From contig NZ_JMQM01000001.1 in NCBI RefSeq assembly GCF_000733725.1, forward strand, positions 372,001 to 436,000: DNA of 64,000 nt. The letters are read 5' to 3'. Shown piece by piece: positions 34,841 through 43,454 of this stretch. This DNA comes from Nitratireductor basaltis. GTDB lineage: Bacteria > Pseudomonadota > Alphaproteobacteria > Rhizobiales > Rhizobiaceae. The first letter of the stretch is position 1. Each line of letters opens with the position of its first letter. The notes under the pieces are model-generated. The model was not told the origin of the DNA. It made no database searches and saw only the letters and a program-made list of their open reading frames with translations. The position numbers and the translations under genes were made by a program.

Positions 34841-35606
34841 CGGTCGGTTTTCCGGTCGCCGGGCGCTCGTCACCGGTGGGGATACCGGTATCGGACGTTC
34901 CATCGCGCTCGGTCTGGCGGCCGAGGGTGCTGATGTCGTCATTCATCATCACGCCAACGAAGAGGGTGCGCAGGCCACCGCAGAAGACATCCGAAGACTT
35001 GGCGCAATCGCGCATGTCGTGAGTGCAGACTTCACCCAAAGTGGTGAGATCGGCAGACTCTGGGGCGGTATTGCGGAAAATCACGGCGCAATCGACATTC
35101 TCATCGCCAATGCTGCCATCGAGCGACGTGGAGAATGGAGCGAATTATCGGAAGCAGTGATCGCAGATCATGTGCAGGCAAACTTCATATCGCTCATCAA
35201 GCTGCTTCAGCATGGCGTGCCCCATATGGTCGAGCAGCACTGGGGCAGGGTGGTCTGTATCGGGAGCATTATGGCTTCCAGGCCCAGATCTGAAACTGTT
35301 GCCTATGCGGCACTGAAATCCGCGCAACTTACTGCGGTTCGGGCTATCGCGCGCGATGTTGCGGCTGATGGTGTCACCATCAATGTCGTCTCGCCAGGAG
35401 CGATCAGGACAGAGCGCAACGCAGATCGCTATGCCGATCCCGCCTTCGTGAAGGCCGTATCCGCAAGAATACCTGCAGCCAGACCGGGTACGCCCGAAGA
35501 CGTCGTGGCACCGGTACTCATGCTGTGCTCCGAGGGGGCAAGCTACATCACCGGCACGAACATCATGGTCGATGGCGGTTGGAGCATGGGCGACGCGCCA
35601 AGGTGA
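34833..35606 (+). CDS. SDR-family dehydrogenase
   Basis: 257 residues from ATG 34833. SDR marks: VTGGDTGIGRS cofactor loop, IANAAI in place of NNAG, catalytic Ser in CIGSIM, YAALK (Tyr-x3-Lys) and NVVSPGAIRTE. Probably a sugar or sugar-acid dehydrogenase acting with the SMP-30 lactonase and the dehydratases of the facing arm: dehydrogenase, lactonase, dehydratase is the standard order of non-phosphorylative sugar oxidation. Followed by a small perfect palindrome CCCCGATCGGGG at 35619-35630. Confidence 0.85.
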   Translation: MGDGRFSGRRALVTGGDTGIGRSIALGLAAEGADVVIHHHANEEGAQATAEDIRRLGAIAHVVSADFTQSGEIGRLWGGIAENHGAIDILIANAAIERRGEWSELSEAVIADHVQANFISLIKLLQHGVPHMVEQHWGRVVCIGSIMASRPRSETVAYAALKSAQLTAVRAIARDVAADGVTINVVSPGAIRTERNADRYADPAFVKAVSARIPAARPGTPEDVVAPVLMLCSEGASYITGTNIMVDGGWSMGDAPR

Positions 35607-35656
35607 ATTTCACTGCAACCCCGATCGGGGCTTGAGAATAAACGGGAGGAAGAAAA

Positions 35657-36895
35657 ATGAAGACAGTTTTGAGGACTTCAGGGCTCGTAGTGGCCCTGCT
35701 GATGAGCTCTTCCGCTATGGCGGAAGACCTTCGTTTTACGGTCTGGACGGGCAACGAAGCGCATCTGTCGATGCTGAACGCGATTGCCGAGGGCTTCAAG
35801 GAGACGCATCCCGATGTCACAGTGACATTCGAGACGATCCCTGCCGCCGACTATGTTCAGAAGCTGACGTTCCAGCTTGCCGGCGGAAACGCGCCGGATC
35901 TGGGGTGGTTGGGTGAAGAACCCGCGCCTGCCTTCGTAGATGCGGGCATGCTGGAAGATATCGGTACTGCGCTGCGCGCGAAGGATGGATACGACTACGC
36001 GGATTTCGCTACCGAAGCTATGGGGCTGTGGGTAAATGGTGACTCTGTCTATGGCATTCCGTTCTCCACCTCGCCATTCATGCTCTATTACAACAAGACG
36101 ATGTTCGATGCCGCTGGCGCCGAAGACCCCCTGGCTCTTGCTTCGAAAGGCGAATGGACGTGGGAGAAGCTTCGGGAGGTCGCGCAAAAGGTCTCTGCCG
36201 CCAATGACAAATGGGGCTTTGAGTTCAAGGATGGCGAGGGCTACGACTCGCGCATCATGCACGCGCTAATGCCGCCGATCCGCGCCTATGGCGGCTTTGC
36301 CTGGAAAGACGGCAGGTGTGGTTTCGCTGAGCCGGAAGCGGTCGAGGCAGTAACGCTGCTTCACGAGATGGTCTTTGAGGACAAGACGATCGTTCCTCCG
36401 GGCGAGCAGGGCGACTTCTTTGCTGGCGATGCTGCCATGACTATCAACCAGATCTCGCGCGCTTCCAGACTGACGGATGCAGGCTTTGACTGGGGCATCG
36501 CTCCGCTTCCCACGGGTCCCGCCGGTGAATCACCCGTCGTGGGTCAGGCAGGAATTGTCGTTTTTGCCAAAGGCGACAAGAAGGAACTGGCGACCGAATT
36601 CCTCGCGCATATGACGAACGCGGAAAACGTTGCGACGATGGCGCAGTTCTTCCCTCCGGCACGCAAGTCGATCCTGGATGATGCCGCTTTCACCGACAGC
36701 AACCCGAACATTCCCGCCGAGCAAATGGCCAATGTCAAAGCGGCCATCAATGAAGGCACGGTGCTGCCCGCGCATGAGCGCATGCCTCAGATCCTCGCGG
36801 CCTTGAAGCCGCGCTCCGATGCTTTGTGGCGTGCGGACGCAGATGTGACCAAGGCGCTGGAAGCCATGTGCTCTGCCATCGAGCCAAATCTCTAA
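35657..36895 (+). CDS. Sugar ABC transporter periplasmic binding protein (CUT1 type)
   Basis: 412 residues; signal peptide 1-22 (ending AMA), GGGAGGAAG before the start. The mature protein has the family-1 extracellular solute-binding fold: FKETHPDVTVTFETIP, APDLGWLGE, YGIPFSTSPFMLYYNKTMFD and a C-terminal helix-rich lobe. CUT1 systems take up di- and oligosaccharides, glycosides or sugar acids. It serves the two permeases and ATPase that follow. Confidence 0.9.
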   Translation: MKTVLRTSGLVVALLMSSSAMAEDLRFTVWTGNEAHLSMLNAIAEGFKETHPDVTVTFETIPAADYVQKLTFQLAGGNAPDLGWLGEEPAPAFVDAGMLEDIGTALRAKDGYDYADFATEAMGLWVNGDSVYGIPFSTSPFMLYYNKTMFDAAGAEDPLALASKGEWTWEKLREVAQKVSAANDKWGFEFKDGEGYDSRIMHALMPPIRAYGGFAWKDGRCGFAEPEAVEAVTLLHEMVFEDKTIVPPGEQGDFFAGDAAMTINQISRASRLTDAGFDWGIAPLPTGPAGESPVVGQAGIVVFAKGDKKELATEFLAHMTNAENVATMAQFFPPARKSILDDAAFTDSNPNIPAEQMANVKAAINEGTVLPAHERMPQILAALKPRSDALWRADADVTKALEAMCSAIEPNL

Positions 36896-36909
36896 GACAG
36901 GGCGATTAA

Positions 36910-37842
36910 GTGGAACAATCCATTCCATCCACCAAGGCCGGGGCACGCTACAATGGCGTGCCCTTCCTGACACTCAGGCGGCGAGAGGCACTGGTTTCGT
37001 GGCTCTTTGTCAGCCCGACCGCGATCGGCTTCCTGATCTTCTTTGTAGGGCCATTGGTGGCGGTCATCTTCTATGCCACGACGGAATGGAACCTGCTCAG
37101 CCAGCGCTCCACATTCGTGGGGCTTGAGAATTTCAGGGACGCACTGACCCGCAACGCCGATTTCTGGCATGTCATGCGCAACTCGGCGATCTTCGCCCTC
37201 GGTCTCGTGCCGCTGAACATGGCACTTGCGCTGGCACTGGCCGTTGCGCTCAGCAAGCCCCGAAAAGGGGTGATCTTCTTCCGTACCGTGTTCTTCGCGC
37301 CGGTCATCACCTCTGCCGTCGCATGGGCTATCGTCTGGAAGTTCCTGCTTCAGGGTGAAGCGGGAGGCGTGAACATGATGCTGGCCAGTTTCGGCATTGA
37401 TGGACCGAACTGGCTGCGTGAGCCCAACTGGGCGATGGCCTCCGTCATCGTGACCCGGGTCATCAAGATGGTGGGGCTCAACATGATCCTGTATATCGCT
37501 GCCTTGCAGGCCATTCCCCGCGACTATGATGCGGCTGCCCGCCTCGAGGGCGCATCGGAATGGCAGATCTTCAAATATGTGACCTGGCCGCTGGTCGCAC
37601 CGACCACCCTCGTCATCATGATCCTAACCACGATCGGGTCGTTCAAGGTCTTCGACCATATCTATCTCATGACCGGTGGCGGACCTGAAAACGGCACGCT
37701 CGTCCTTGCATTCTACATCTACCAGCAGGCCTTCGAATTCTTCGAGATTGGCTATGCGGCTGCACTGGCCATGGTGATGTTCGTGATCGTTCTTGCGCTG
37801 ACCATCGTCCAGGTGCTCATGCGCGGAAGGGGGGCAGCATGA
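36910..37842 (+). CDS. Sugar ABC transporter permease (MalF/UgpA type)
   Basis: 310 residues from GTG 36910 (AGGG 7 bases upstream). Six membrane helices and the EAA loop as AARLEGASEWQIFKYVTWPL; GGPENGTLVLAFYIYQQAF is typical of this half of CUT1 permeases. First membrane subunit of the importer for this locus; its TGA overlaps the ATG of the second permease. Confidence 0.92.
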   Translation: MEQSIPSTKAGARYNGVPFLTLRRREALVSWLFVSPTAIGFLIFFVGPLVAVIFYATTEWNLLSQRSTFVGLENFRDALTRNADFWHVMRNSAIFALGLVPLNMALALALAVALSKPRKGVIFFRTVFFAPVITSAVAWAIVWKFLLQGEAGGVNMMLASFGIDGPNWLREPNWAMASVIVTRVIKMVGLNMILYIAALQAIPRDYDAAARLEGASEWQIFKYVTWPLVAPTTLVIMILTTIGSFKVFDHIYLMTGGGPENGTLVLAFYIYQQAFEFFEIGYAAALAMVMFVIVLALTIVQVLMRGRGAA

Positions 37843-38681
37843 CAGCTCAGCGTCAGCAGACAATCAAGCAGGTGCTATGGGTCATCTCGCTTGCAATCGT
37901 GTCCGTGCCTTTCGTGTTTCCCTTCCTATGGATGGTGACGTCAGGTTTCAAATCGGCTTCCGAGATATTCGGTCAACCCAGTCTGGTGCCTGATGTCTGG
38001 CACTGGCGGAATTTCGTGGAGGTGTTCGAGTACCAGCCTTTTGCAAGGCAGTACTTCAACTCGCTCTACATTGCGGTGCTGGTGACGGTTCTGACCCTGA
38101 TCGTCTCGTCCCTAGCGGGATACGCCTTGGCGCGCCTTCGTTTCGCAGGTGCCGGCCTGTTGATGGTGGGGCTCGTCTCGGCGCTGATGGTGCCCGAAGA
38201 GGTGACCATCATCCCCAATTTTTTCCTGGTCGGCTGGATGGGGCTCAGCGACACTCATGTGCCTCTAGTACTTCTGCCCGTGTTTGGTCCCCAGGGCGTC
38301 GTGGCAACATTCCTGATGCGCCAGTTCTTCCTGGCTCTTCCGAAGGAACTGGAGGAAGCCGGGCGTATGGATGGTCTGACCACGCTTGGTATCTGGTGGA
38401 AGATCGCGCTGCCCATGTCGCGGCCGGCACTGGCGGCTGTGGCCATCATCACCTTCCTTCATTCCTGGAACCTGTTTCTTGAGCCGCTCGTCTTCATCAG
38501 TTCGCTCGAGATGTTCACGCTTCCACTGGCACTAAGCAACTTCACGGACCCGTACGGCGCCCCGTTGTGGCACCTGCAGTTGGCAGCCACCAGTCTGGCG
38601 GTGCTGCCGATCCTCGGCGTCTATCTCATTGCCCAACGCCAGATCGTCGAGAGCTTCGCCATGTCCGGGGTCAAGGGATGA
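37839..38681 (+). CDS. Sugar ABC transporter permease (MalG/UgpE type)
   Basis: 280 residues starting at ATG 37839, overlapping the previous stop (ATGA). EAA loop as EAGRMDGLTTLGIWWKIALP, then HSWNLFLEPLVF. Six helices. Second membrane subunit of the importer. About 35 bases separate it from the ATPase gene. Confidence 0.92.
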   Translation: MTAQRQQTIKQVLWVISLAIVSVPFVFPFLWMVTSGFKSASEIFGQPSLVPDVWHWRNFVEVFEYQPFARQYFNSLYIAVLVTVLTLIVSSLAGYALARLRFAGAGLLMVGLVSALMVPEEVTIIPNFFLVGWMGLSDTHVPLVLLPVFGPQGVVATFLMRQFFLALPKELEEAGRMDGLTTLGIWWKIALPMSRPALAAVAIITFLHSWNLFLEPLVFISSLEMFTLPLALSNFTDPYGAPLWHLQLAATSLAVLPILGVYLIAQRQIVESFAMSGVKG

Positions 38682-38715
38682 TCGTTTTCACCATTTCAAT
38701 TCAGAGGGTCAATCC

Positions 38716-39741
38716 ATGACCAGTTTATCACTGGAACGCGTCCGGAAGAGTTTCGGAAAGCATGAAGTCATCCGAGACATCGACCTCAGGATCGAAGATG
38801 GCGAGTTCATCGTCTTCGTGGGCCCGTCGGGCTGCGGCAAGTCGACCCTGCTGCGAATGATCGCCGGGCTCGAGGACGTCACGGGCGGCGACCTCAACAT
38901 AGGCGGCAGGCGCATGAATGAAGTGCCGCCGTCCCGCCGTGGTGTGGCGATGGTCTTCCAGTCCTACGCACTCTATCCGCATCTGACGGTGCGGGAAAAC
39001 ATGGGCTTCGGCCTGAAGGTGCGAAAGGTGCCGAAGGCGGAAAGTGCCGCAAAGGTCGCCCAGGCCGCGGAGATATTGAAGCTCGACGCGCTCCTCGACA
39101 GATATCCGCGTGAGCTTTCCGGCGGACAGCGCCAGCGTGTCGCCATCGGACGGGCGATCGTGGCGTCTCCCGAAGTGTTCCTGTTCGACGAGCCACTTTC
39201 AAATCTCGATGCGGAACTGCGGGTGCATATGCGCGCGGAGATAGCAGGATTGCACCGCCGTCTGGGCAACACGATGATCTATGTCACCCATGATCAGATC
39301 GAGGCTATGACGCTGGCGGATCGTATCGTGGTTCTGAGAGATGGGCTCGTGGAGCAGGTGGGTACGCCCAAAGAGCTTTATGAGAACCCCGCCAATACCT
39401 TTGTCGCTCAGTTTATCGGAAGCCCGAAGATGAATCTTCTGCCGGCGTCGAGCATTGGCGGCAATCTGCAACTTGCTGGGAAGCGCATTGACGGACAGAC
39501 AATGTTCGGCATGCGCCCCGAGCACCTCCAACTCTCATCCCAAGCGGATGCTCTCCTGAGTGGCAAGCTCGTCGCGTCGGAATATAGCGGCTCCGAAACC
39601 CTGCTGCATGTCGAACTGGAAGATGGCACCATAGTTCTGGTGATCAACCGGGCTCAGCAGGTGCCAGAGATCGGCGCCGCGGTCAATTTGACGATCGAGC
39701 CTTCCCTCGTTCATGTGTTCAATGACGGACGCGCGGTGTGA
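38716..39741 (+). CDS. Sugar ABC transporter ATP-binding protein (MalK/UgpC type)
   Basis: 341 residues from ATG 38716 (AGAGGG upstream). Walker [10 protein letters not shown] at 36-44, signature LSGGQRQRV, Walker [12 protein letters not shown], and a C-terminal MalK-type regulatory domain with FGMRPEHL. It is a close relative of the UgpC at 1085 but has a different regulatory domain. Energises the importer encoded just upstream and ends the operon. Confidence 0.92.
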   Translation: MTSLSLERVRKSFGKHEVIRDIDLRIEDGEFIVFVGPSGCGKSTLLRMIAGLEDVTGGDLNIGGRRMNEVPPSRRGVAMVFQSYALYPHLTVRENMGFGLKVRKVPKAESAAKVAQAAEILKLDALLDRYPRELSGGQRQRVAIGRAIVASPEVFLFDEPLSNLDAELRVHMRAEIAGLHRRLGNTMIYVTHDQIEAMTLADRIVVLRDGLVEQVGTPKELYENPANTFVAQFIGSPKMNLLPASSIGGNLQLAGKRIDGQTMFGMRPEHLQLSSQADALLSGKLVASEYSGSETLLHVELEDGTIVLVINRAQQVPEIGAAVNLTIEPSLVHVFNDGRAV

Positions 39742-40048
39742 CTGCTTCACCTGAGAATTGAAGCCGAATGGGCAGTCTTTGCAGAGTACTGCAGCGACTT
39801 GTCTGGCAAGGACAGCCGAACCGGTATGGTGCGATGCGTCCGTTCTGGCGAAATGTAGCAACGGGCCAGAACAGTCTGGTCCCGGGGTGTCCCCGGGGCC
39901 TGACCTGAGCGAAAATGTTGGCGAAGGTTTCAGCCCTGATGCGCGCTGGCCAAGGACCTGTGTTCGGCTGCAGTGTCACAGGCAGGGCCAGCTGCGCCAC
40001 ATGACGCATCAGCGCATGGGTGCGGTGGACTGAAAGGTGGCGCCTTGG
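39742..40048. other. Intergenic region with a strong GC hairpin, no gene seen
   Basis: 307 bases between two convergent transcripts. The main structure is a hairpin, GGTCCCGGGG (39878-39887) with CCCCGGGGCC (39891-39900) around a TGT loop: ten pairs including one G-T. No T run follows on either strand. Short open frames on both strands show no family I recognise and no ribosome sites. Confidence 0.45.
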
Positions 40049-40702
40049 CTAGACTCGTTTCAGCGCAAAGCAGGACAGAAAATCCACGGCCTTTGAGAGG
40101 TCACCCGATACGCTGACCACGCTTCTGTCTACCAGCTGGGAAAGCGGGGTTGATCCATAGACGGCGGCTGCCTGCTGATTACCATTGCCATTCAGCACGA
40201 AAGGCGCCTCTGGTTCCGCTACGGCGCTGATATGCAGCTGCCCGGAATGAAGCTGCGCTTCAAACGCTTCGCCGTTGAAGTCGAACCCTGCAAGCGCTTC
40301 CTTTCCCTTCGCCATCTCAGGAATGAGGTTGGCGCGCATGGAGATCATCAGTGCTGACGGGCTGATGAAGCGTGACGGATCATGCCCTGGGACCATCAGG
40401 GCCCATTGGCATAGCGCCTCCAGAACAGGCAACAGTGCGCGACCTGCTTCGGTCAACGCGTAGATGCCCAACCTCTCATCGTGATGCACCACCTTCGCCT
40501 CGGACAGCTGAGCCAGGCGGGAGGTGAGCACGCTGGCGGTGATACCGGGAAGTCCCGTTCGGATCATCTGGAAGCGCTTTGCCGAGAACATCAATTCCCG
40601 CACGACAAGCAGAGCCCATCTGTCGCCAATCATGTTCAGCGCGTGGGCAGCGAGGCAGCCTTCATTGTAGCGTACCGGGATCGTCTTTTTGTTCTTGGTC
40701 AT
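40049..40702 (-). CDS. HxlR-family regulator with C-terminal SCP2-like domain
   Basis: 217 residues. Residues ~12-105 are an HxlR/MarR-type winged helix: IGDRWALLVVRELMFSAKRF, GITASVLTSRL and LTEAGRALLPVLEALCQWA. The remaining ~100 residues (FNGEAFEAQLHSGQLHISA, GSTPLSQLV) resemble a sterol-carrier-like ligand domain sometimes fused to HxlR. HxlR proteins answer to aldehydes, quinones or redox stress. It is divergent from DUF1428, GST-like and PhnB-like genes, which it probably controls through the 96-base gap containing GCATT-N8-AATGC. Confidence 0.85.
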   Translation of the reverse strand: MTKNKKTIPVRYNEGCLAAHALNMIGDRWALLVVRELMFSAKRFQMIRTGLPGITASVLTSRLAQLSEAKVVHHDERLGIYALTEAGRALLPVLEALCQWALMVPGHDPSRFISPSALMISMRANLIPEMAKGKEALAGFDFNGEAFEAQLHSGQLHISAVAEPEAPFVLNGNGNQQAAAVYGSTPLSQLVDRSVVSVSGDLSKAVDFLSCFALKRV

Positions 40703-40798
40703 ATTTCCATACTGTCAGTTGCATTTTAATACTAATGCTGCCACGATGAAGCTGCAACAGTGATGTAGCATCACAAACTGAAGAAGGAAGTGAGCGAT

Positions 40799-41161
40799 AT
40801 GACCTATTACACGGGCGCGGTCGCTGCGGTTCCGAGAGGGAACAAGCGTCTTTATGCTGAACATGTTGCTGCCGCCTGGCACCTGTTCAAATCCTATGGT
40901 GCGGTTCGCATGGTCGAGACCTGGGGTGTCGACGTGCCGAAAGGAAAGGTCACGGACTTTCCTCGCGCAGTAGATGCCGGCGAGGAGGAAGCGATCGTGT
41001 TTTCGTGGATCGAATGGCCCGACAAGGCCACCGCCGACGCATCCTGGGACAAGATGCAGAGCGATCCCGCGATGAAGCAGATGTCTGAAATGCCCTTCGA
41101 TGGCAGTCGCATGATCTGGGCCGGTTTCGAACCGCTCTTTGACTCGGAGGTTTCGTCATGA
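40799..41161 (+). CDS. DUF1428 family protein
   Basis: 120 residues from ATG 40799, chosen because AAGGAAG lies 8 bases upstream; GTG 40790 is too close to that site. It matches the small DUF1428 family: a dimeric alpha/beta-barrel-like protein with VETWGVDVPKGKVTDFPRAV, FSWIEWPDKATAD and MPFDGSRMIWAGFEP. Function of the family is unknown. Overlaps the GST-like gene by 4 bases (ATGA) and is the first gene facing HxlR. Confidence 0.85.
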   Translation: MTYYTGAVAAVPRGNKRLYAEHVAAAWHLFKSYGAVRMVETWGVDVPKGKVTDFPRAVDAGEEEAIVFSWIEWPDKATADASWDKMQSDPAMKQMSEMPFDGSRMIWAGFEPLFDSEVSS

Positions 41162-41832
41162 CCGTGACGGTTTGCACATATGACTGGCTGCCCGAATTTC
41201 CCCGTGGCTTTGTCAGGGACATGCGCGTTCGATGGGTTCTTGAAGAAGTCGGTCGCCCCTACAGGGTCGACACGTTTCCCCTCCATCCCAAGAGCAAGAG
41301 ACACCGCGAACTGCAGCCCTTTGCACAGGTTCCGGTCATCGAAGATGGTGGAGTAACGCTATTTGAGAGTGGCGCGATCCTGCTGCATCTGGGCGAAGGA
41401 ACGGCACTTCTTCCCAAGGAGGGAAGGGCGCTGGTGACACAATGGCTGTTCGCCGCGTTGAACACGATCGAAATAGCCGTATCGCACTGGGCCAATATGG
41501 TAATGGCCGAACGCGTCCCGGAGTTTTTCGGTCCTGCTCCTGCTGGCGAGGTTGTTGCTCATGCCAGGCGAAACATGGAAAGCAAGCTGGAAGCTCTTCA
41601 GGCTGCGATTGCCGACAGGGATTGGCTCGTGGAGGAGTTCAGCATCGCGGATATCGCGATGGTGGAAGTGTTGCGGGTCGTGGCAGCAGAAGACGCGTTG
41701 GATGCCTTTCCTGCTCTCCAAGCATATGTTGCCAGGGCCACGTCCCGTCCGGCCTTCAGGAAAGCCCTGGCTGACCACATGGAGCATTGGCAGGCAGCCG
41801 ATGTCGCGCGCGCGACAGCTTCACCCGCCTGA
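41158..41832 (+). CDS. Glutathione S-transferase family protein
   Basis: 224 residues. The N-terminal thioredoxin-like domain has VRWVLEEVGRPYRV and FAQVPVIEDGGVTLFESGAI, where the cis-Pro (QVPV) and the ESGAI turn bind glutathione; the C-terminal domain is all helical with EEFSIADIAMVEVLRV, the ADI capping motif. It probably conjugates or reduces electrophiles using glutathione, in keeping with control by an HxlR regulator. Confidence 0.85.
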   Translation: MTVTVCTYDWLPEFPRGFVRDMRVRWVLEEVGRPYRVDTFPLHPKSKRHRELQPFAQVPVIEDGGVTLFESGAILLHLGEGTALLPKEGRALVTQWLFAALNTIEIAVSHWANMVMAERVPEFFGPAPAGEVVAHARRNMESKLEALQAAIADRDWLVEEFSIADIAMVEVLRVVAAEDALDAFPALQAYVARATSRPAFRKALADHMEHWQAADVARATASPA

Positions 41833-41867
41833 GCAAACATTTCACGATACAATTGGAGGAGGGACAA

Positions 41868-42368
41868 ATGGCGATTGCGAAGAACACGATATGCCTCTGG
41901 TATGAGAAGGATGCAGAGGCCGCCGCTCAATTCTATGCCGACATTTTCCCGGACAGCTCGGTCCGTGCGGTACATCATGCCCCAAGTGACTATCCTTCCG
42001 GAAAGGCCGGTGATGTCCTGACGGTGGACTTCACCGTTCTCGGCATTCCGTGTCTCGGGCTCAATGGAGGAGACACGTTCAAGCACAGTGAAGCCTTTTC
42101 ATTTCAGGTTTCCACGGAGGATCAGGATGAAACCGACCGGTATTGGGATGCCCTTGTCTCGAATGGCGGGGAGGAAAGCGTTTGCGGATGGTGCAAGGAC
42201 AGATGGGGGATTTCGTGGCAGATCACGCCGCGGATCCTGACGGAGGCAATCGCTGCGGGTGGCGCCGGTGCCAAACGCGCATTCGATGCGATGCTGGAGA
42301 TGAAGAAGATCGACATCGCAACAATCGAACTGGCCCTGCGTGGCGACCGTTCGAAAGCCGAAACTTAG
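41868..42368 (+). CDS. VOC superfamily protein (PhnB/3-demethylubiquinone methyltransferase-like)
   Basis: 166 residues from ATG 41868 (GGAGGAGGG upstream). PhnB-type glyoxalase fold: NTICLWYEKDAEAAAQFYAD, DFTVLGIPCLGLNGGD, EAFSFQVSTEDQDETDRYWD and CGWCKDRWGISWQITP. Annotated widely as 3-demethylubiquinone-9 3-methyltransferase, but that name is not supported by biochemistry I know of; the fold suits small-molecule binding or metal-dependent chemistry. Third gene of the HxlR-facing unit. Confidence 0.82.
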   Translation: MAIAKNTICLWYEKDAEAAAQFYADIFPDSSVRAVHHAPSDYPSGKAGDVLTVDFTVLGIPCLGLNGGDTFKHSEAFSFQVSTEDQDETDRYWDALVSNGGEESVCGWCKDRWGISWQITPRILTEAIAAGGAGAKRAFDAMLEMKKIDIATIELALRGDRSKAET

Positions 42369-42432
42369 GCTGAGAGGCAGGAACCCCTTTGCATGGTGGT
42401 CCGTTACTGGGGCCAGCAGCAAGGGATTTCGC

Positions 42433-43440
42433 ATGCGTATCTTCGAATGCGGCAAATGCCGCCAGGCCGTCTATTTCGACAGCTCGATCTGTGTCCACTG
42501 CGGGTCCCGTCAAGGCTATGACGCGCACGGTTTTCAGATGCGCGTGCTGGGTGTTCAGCATCGGTTGTGTGCGAATGCCCACCACGGTGCTTGCAACTGG
42601 CTGGCCGAGGAAGGACAAAACCATTGTCTTGCCTGCCGTCACAATCTCACGATCCCCAATCTGTCCCGGCCGGAAAATCATGACAACTGGGTGCGGATCG
42701 AAAATGCCAAGCGGCATCTCTTCTACTCGATCCTGAGCTGGCAGCTCCCTGCGCCCACCAAGGTCGAAGATCCCGGGCGCGGACTGGCCTTCGAGTTCCT
42801 GTCGGACATCGAGGATGCAGACGGAAACGTGAAACGCGTCCTGACCGGTCATGACAATGGCCTCATCACAATCAACATTGCGGAAGGTGACGATGTCGAG
42901 AGGGAACGACGCCGCACGGCCATGGGAGAACCCTATCGCACGCTTCTCGGCCATTTCCGCCATGAGATCGGTCACTATTACTGGGATCGCCTGGTGCAGG
43001 AGGGAAGCAGGCTGGACCAATTCCGTTCGGTCTTTGGCGATGAGCGGGAAGACTACGCGGATGCGCTCAAGCGCCATCACGAACAGGGTCCGCCTGATGA
43101 TTGGAGCGGGAACTATATCAGCGCCTATGCGACGGCCCATCCCTGGGAAGATTTCGCAGAGACATTCGCGCATTTCGTGCACATGGTGGATACGCTGGAG
43201 ACTGCAAGGGCCTGGGGCTTGCAGCTTGCATCGAGCGGTTACGTGGCAAGGATCGATTTCGAGCCCTACCGTCTTGGAGACGTGAAGCGAATGCATGCGC
43301 ACTGGGTGCCGCTCACGCTTGCGATCAACGCCCTCAACCGATCAATGGGACAGCCGGATCTTTATCCGTTCGTCATGCCATCGGCGGTCCTGAAAAAGCT
43401 GGGTTTCATCGCCGGTCTGCTGGTCGATCAACGCCCATAA
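42433..43440 (+). CDS. Zinc-ribbon putative metallopeptidase
   Basis: 335 residues from ATG 42433 (AAGGGA upstream). The N-terminus has a zinc ribbon, CGKCRQAVYFDSSICVHC, and a second Cys set around NHCLAC. The catalytic helix is FRHEIGHYYWDRLV (HExxH), and a distal ETFAHFVHMVD may supply the third ligand. This matches the family named putative zinc-binding metallopeptidase. Substrate unknown; no signal peptide, so it should act in the cytoplasm. Convergent with the transglutaminase-like gene; only 14 bases separate their stops. Confidence 0.83.
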   Translation: MRIFECGKCRQAVYFDSSICVHCGSRQGYDAHGFQMRVLGVQHRLCANAHHGACNWLAEEGQNHCLACRHNLTIPNLSRPENHDNWVRIENAKRHLFYSILSWQLPAPTKVEDPGRGLAFEFLSDIEDADGNVKRVLTGHDNGLITINIAEGDDVERERRRTAMGEPYRTLLGHFRHEIGHYYWDRLVQEGSRLDQFRSVFGDEREDYADALKRHHEQGPPDDWSGNYISAYATAHPWEDFAETFAHFVHMVDTLETARAWGLQLASSGYVARIDFEPYRLGDVKRMHAHWVPLTLAINALNRSMGQPDLYPFVMPSAVLKKLGFIAGLLVDQRP

Positions 43441-43454
43441 GCGCCGAAGGAGCT

